Assembly: GCA_028277865.1 (NCBI GenBank)
Contig: JANQFM010000402.1
Location: 1-8,156 of the forward strand
DNA from: Acidobacteriota bacterium
GTDB taxonomy: Bacteria > Acidobacteriota > UBA6911 > RPQK01 > DATIPO01
DNA length: 8,156 nucleotides
Reading direction: 5' to 3'
Below the pieces are notes generated by a model, which was given only the letters and a program-made list of their open reading frames with translations, did not search any database and was not told the origin of the DNA. The position numbers and the translations under genes are program-made. This document shows positions 5,920 to 8,156 of the stretch, piece by piece (the first letter of the stretch is position 1; each line of letters opens with the position of its first letter).

Positions 5920-5991
5920 GACAGGAGGTAAGAATGAAATGAAGGGGGTTCTCCGCGAATCTTTCTTGGCGTCATAGCGCCTTGGCGCGAA
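5872..5991. repeat. Inverted pair of 8-bp-period repeats in convergent junction
   Basis: The left copy (5872-5916) contains ttcgcgcaaagacgc followed by further acgcaaag-type units. The right copy (5962-5991) is the reverse complement type, ending gcgccttggcgcgaa (5977-5991). The arms 5872-5886 and 5977-5991 match at 13 of 15 positions. This is the same arrangement as at 2020-2104 and again lies between facing genes (kinase and accD). Here the left copy extends into the kinase coding sequence. A role in terminating both transcripts is possible. Confidence 0.65.
5923..5942 (+). other. Orphan ribosome binding site with a two-codon ORF
   Basis: A perfect AGGAGGT at 5923-5929 is followed after 4 nt by ATG AAA TGA (5934-5942). 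It begins 4 nt past the kinase stop. This is the best Shine-Dalgarno in the kinase-accD junction, yet it serves only a Met-Lys mini-ORF. It may be the surviving start of a deleted downstream gene, or chance. Confidence 0.4.
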
Positions 5992-6000
5992 GCTCCAAGC

Positions 6001-6858
6001 TCAGTTGCGGGAGGCTCCGAAAAAAAGCAACCAATCCGCCAAGCAGCCACGGATTTCGTGCCGCTGGACGATGGCGTCGAGCATGCCGTGCTCGAGCAGG
6101 AACTCGCTGCGCTGAAACCCCTCGGGCAGCTTTTGGCGGATGGTCTGCTCAATGACGCGAGGCCCGGCAAAGCCGATCAGGGCGCCTGGTTCAGCCAAGT
6201 TGAGGTCGCCCAGCATGGCGAAGCTGGCTGTGACGCCTCCGGTGGTGGGATCGGTCATCAAGGAGATGTAAGGCAGTCGGCGTTGGTGCATGCGGGCCAG
6301 GGCGGAGCTGATCTTGGCCATCTGCATGAGCGAAAGCACGCTTTCCATCATCCGTGCACCGCCGCTGGCTGAAACGATCAGAAGCGGCTTTTCCTCAGCC
6401 ATGGCCCGTTCGATGGCCCGAGTGATCTTCTCGCCCACCACCGAACCCATGCTGCCCCCGATAAAACGATACTCCATGACCGAACAGATGATGGGGAACC
6501 CCTCGATCGTCCCATGGGCGTTGACCACCGCTTCGTTGACGCCGCTGGACCGTGCGGCTTGCTGCAGGCGGTCCTTGTAGCTTTTGCGGTCATGGAAGCC
6601 AAGCGGATCCGAAGAGCGCAGCCCACTGTCGAACTCCTCAAAGCGCCCGTCGTCCATCAACATCTCCAGGCGGGTGCGGGCGTTGATCTTGAAGTGATGC
6701 CGGCATTTGGGGCAGGTAAACAGCGCCGCCTCGACCTCCTTTTTCCACAGCACGTTGCCGCAGCCCCCACACTTGGTGAAGAGCCCCTCCGTCTTGACGC
6801 GCCGATCCGCCTCAGGAGGCGATTTGAGCGGTGTCTTCTTACGTCGAAACCAGGACAC
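6001..6858 (-). CDS. accD: Acetyl-CoA carboxylase carboxyltransferase subunit beta
   Basis: AccD pairs with AccA to transfer the carboxyl group from carboxybiotin-BCCP to acetyl-CoA, making malonyl-CoA for fatty acid synthesis. The 285-residue product starts MSWFRRKK, typical for the family. It has the zinc ribbon KCGGC...CPKC (Cys30, 33, 49, 52). The crotonase-fold core includes GGSMGSVVGEKI, SASGGARMMES (164-) and DPTTGGVTASFAMLGD, followed by PGALIGFAGPRVIEQTI, and the protein ends normally. GTG 6858 is chosen as start because it begins the conserved N-terminus. The frame stays open to an ATG at 6942, but those 28 residues are encoded by heptad repeats (GPWTLD motifs). No clear Shine-Dalgarno precedes the GTG. 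era lies 217 bp upstream on the same strand; accA and folC are not in view. Confidence 0.96.
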   Translation of the reverse strand: MSWFRRKKTPLKSPPEADRRVKTEGLFTKCGGCGNVLWKKEVEAALFTCPKCRHHFKINARTRLEMLMDDGRFEEFDSGLRSSDPLGFHDRKSYKDRLQQAARSSGVNEAVVNAHGTIEGFPIICSVMEYRFIGGSMGSVVGEKITRAIERAMAEEKPLLIVSASGGARMMESVLSLMQMAKISSALARMHQRRLPYISLMTDPTTGGVTASFAMLGDLNLAEPGALIGFAGPRVIEQTIRQKLPEGFQRSEFLLEHGMLDAIVQRHEIRGCLADWLLFFGASRN

Positions 6859-6894
6859 GGAGGCTATGATAGGCGATTGAGGCGGAGTGGGGAA

Positions 6895-7060
6895 GTCCAA
6901 GGTCCAAGGTCCAGGGTCCAAAGTCCAAGGTCCAAGGTCCAAAGTCCAAGGTCCAAGGTTCCGGGTTCCGGGTCAGATTCAAGTATTCGGATTCGAGAGC
7001 CAGCTGGACTATAAAAATGTGCAGACTTTGGACTTTGGACTTTGGACTTTGGACCTTGGA
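6895..7060. repeat. Two heptad arrays in inverted orientation between accD and era
   Basis: The left array (6895-6971) has eleven 7-bp units: nine gtccaag/gtccaaa/gtccagg and two gttccgg. The right array (7026-7060) has four ctttgga units and one ccttgga, the reverse complement type. A 54-bp spacer separates them. The arms can pair over more than 20 bp, so the era-accD transcript would carry a large hairpin. The array fills most of the 217-bp gap between the two genes. Confidence 0.9.
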
Positions 7061-7075
7061 CCCCAGACCGCCCCC

Positions 7076-7978
7076 TCACCGCACCCCCAACTGGGTCAGA
7101 AGGTGTTGCTGGTCGCGCCATCCGGGGACGACCTTGACGTTGAGTTCCAGGTAAAGGCGGGGAATGTCCAGCAGTTTTTGCAGCTCTTTGCGGGCTTCGA
7201 TTCCGATGGCTTTGATCATCTGGCCTCCCTTGCCGATGATGATCCTTTTCTGGCCCGGCTTTTCGACCACGATGGAGGCGCTGATGCGGATGAAGCCTTC
7301 CTGGCGCCGCGACGAGTCGAAGGAATCGATGCTCACGGCACTGGTGTAGGGCAATTCCTTGCGGGTTCGGGCCAAAACCTTTTCGCGTACAATCTCCGCC
7401 GCCATCTCCCGTTCCTGCTGATCGGTCCAGTAGTCTTCGGGATAAAGGAACTCGCCTTGGGGCAGCTTGTCGCCAATCTTTTCCATCAAAACGTCGACGT
7501 TGTCACCCTTGAGGGCCGACAGGGGAATGATCTCCGAATAGGAAGAGCGCTCGCTCCAGGCCTCGATCTGGGGCAAAAGCCTGCCCTTGTTGATGGCGTC
7601 CACTTTGTTGAGCAGCAGCAAGGACGGCTTGTTGGCCTGCTTGACCAGCTGAAGCGCGAATTCCTCTCCCTTGCCGTATCTTTCCGTAGCGTCGACCATG
7701 TGCAGCAGCAGATCCACGTCGCGGACGGCCTCGTAAACGGCGTCCATCATGCGCCGGTTGAGCTGATGGCCCGGCTTGTGGATTCCGGGCGTATCGACGA
7801 AGATCAGCTGGGCGTCCTTGGTGGTGAGAACCCCCAGAATGCGCTTGCGGGTGGTCTGGGGCTTGTCGCTGACGATCGAGACTTTCTGGCCCATCAGCCG
7901 GTTGAGCAAGGTTGACTTGCCTGCATTGGGCCGCCCGATCAAAGCCACAAATCCGCATTTCTTCATGCCGTCCATCAT
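7076..7978 (-). CDS. era: GTPase Era, 16S rRNA-processing/ribosome assembly factor
   Basis: Era binds the 3' end of 16S rRNA and helps mature the small ribosomal subunit. The 300-residue product has all GTPase motifs: G1 GRPNAGKS (15-22), the G2 region QTTR (41-44), G3 DTPG (62-65), G4 NKVD (124-127) and G5 SAL (154-156). The C-terminal KH domain carries IIIGKGGQMIK (247-256). The length is typical. ATG 7978 is chosen because AGGAA (7989-7985) lies about 7 nt before it. ATG 7975 or 7966 (just before KKCGFVALIGRP) are alternatives, and the open frame up to GTG 8011 lacks a convincing ribosome binding site. Upstream is an IS630-like element about 80 bp away, so the native promoter of era may have been displaced. 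Downstream on the same strand is accD. Confidence 0.97.
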   Translation of the reverse strand: MMDGMKKCGFVALIGRPNAGKSTLLNRLMGQKVSIVSDKPQTTRKRILGVLTTKDAQLIFVDTPGIHKPGHQLNRRMMDAVYEAVRDVDLLLHMVDATERYGKGEEFALQLVKQANKPSLLLLNKVDAINKGRLLPQIEAWSERSSYSEIIPLSALKGDNVDVLMEKIGDKLPQGEFLYPEDYWTDQQEREMAAEIVREKVLARTRKELPYTSAVSIDSFDSSRRQEGFIRISASIVVEKPGQKRIIIGKGGQMIKAIGIEARKELQKLLDIPRLYLELNVKVVPGWRDQQHLLTQLGVR

Positions 7979-8022
7979 AGCGGATTCCTGCATCCGGGCA
8001 GCCCGCTGCACCTTCCACGCAT
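7975..8022 (-). CDS. Possible 15-residue leader ORF coupled to era
   Basis: ATG 8022 follows GGGGGAG (8034-8028) by 5 nt and encodes MRGRCSGLPGCRNPL before TGA at 7977-7975. That stop overlaps the era start in an ATGA arrangement. The layout would allow translational coupling. The peptide has no recognisable motif, and the ORF is short enough to be chance. Confidence 0.3.
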   Translation of the reverse strand: MRGRCSGLPGCRNPL

Positions 8023-8044
8023 TTTCGCTCCCCCTTTTCTCACT

Positions 8045-8156
8045 AGTACCGTGTAATATTTAGAGTTTCGGATAGAGTCTCTTCAGTTTGATTCTCGCAT
8101 CTGCGGCAGTGAACTGCCAATCGATTGAGATGGGCCGATTGTCCCGGTCATGTTCC
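8045..8156 (-). mobile_element. End of an IS630-like insertion sequence (partial)
   Basis: The element enters from the right edge and ends shortly after the transposase stop at 8060. TA dinucleotides at 8044-8045 and 8047-8048 are candidate junctions, since IS630 elements insert at TA. The sequence gtaccgtgtaat just inside is the likely terminal inverted repeat, but the other end is outside the window, so the exact border is inferred. Confidence 0.5.
8060..8156 (-). CDS. IS630 family transposase, C-terminal fragment
   Basis: The minus-strand frame entering at 8155 encodes 31 residues ending at TAA 8062-8060. It contains RPISIDWQFTAADARIKLKR followed by LYPKL, which I recognise from memory as the C-terminal tail typical of IS630-type transposases (DDE endonuclease domain). 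The catalytic residues lie upstream, outside the window, so intactness cannot be judged. The gene points toward era, which raises the possibility of read-through into era. Confidence 0.7.
   Translation of the reverse strand, partial: EHDRDNRPISIDWQFTAADARIKLKRLYPKL

Noticed and set aside
6859..6942. 28-residue upstream extension of accD
   Set aside because: It is encoded by intergenic heptad repeats, and the conserved AccD N-terminus begins at GTG 6858.
6895..7060. CRISPR array
   Set aside because: Units are 7 bp, contiguous, without spacers, and occur in both orientations.
6887..7915. Long plus-strand open frame opposite era
   Set aside because: It is an antisense shadow of era that starts in the heptad repeats.

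Overview
The window is GC-rich, bacterial chromosomal DNA with housekeeping genes (enolase, Era GTPase, acetyl-CoA carboxylase beta subunit) separated by repeat-loaded intergenic gaps. The compact core genes and the tandem 7-bp and 8-bp repeats would fit Acidobacteriota or another environmental Gram-negative lineage. That placement is an impression, not a demonstrated assignment. No rRNA, tRNA or CRISPR array is visible.

Layout. 1-204 is the 3' end of an unrecognised + strand gene. 205-994 has no gene: it holds heptad repeats (221-298), a compound repeat element of nested inverted and direct copies (349-735) with a perfect 29-bp-arm palindrome at its centre (544-603), and a sigma70-like promoter (842-869). 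995-1339 encodes a small secreted protein with eight cysteines, followed by two strong hairpins. 1493-2014 encodes an exported protein of unknown function. 2114-2515 (DCC/DUF393 thiol-disulfide protein) and 2551-3831 (enolase) are a minus-strand pair. Divergent from them, 3992-4861 (PIG-L/LmbE deacetylase) and 4921-5919 (BadF/BcrA-type, N-acetylglucosamine-kinase-like ATPase) form a + strand pair that may handle amino sugars. 6001-6858 (accD) and 7076-7978 (era) are on the minus strand, separated by an inverted pair of heptad-repeat arrays. 8060-8156 is the C-terminal end of an IS630-like transposase running off the window.

The genes themselves are mostly conventional; the unusual content is between them. 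Three kinds of repeat recur: 7-bp tandem arrays, an 8-bp-period repeat (gcgc-aaagacgc type) placed as inverted pairs in both convergent junctions, and the compound element at 349-735. In that element two oppositely oriented hairpins differ by a compensatory base pair. The repeats also affect gene ends: the kinase gene ends in repeat-encoded residues and starts directly behind a heptad array, and the accD and DUF393 frames stay open upstream into repeats. I do not see a complete new multi-gene system. The best candidates for something undescribed are the 349-735 element and the 8-cysteine secreted protein beside it.
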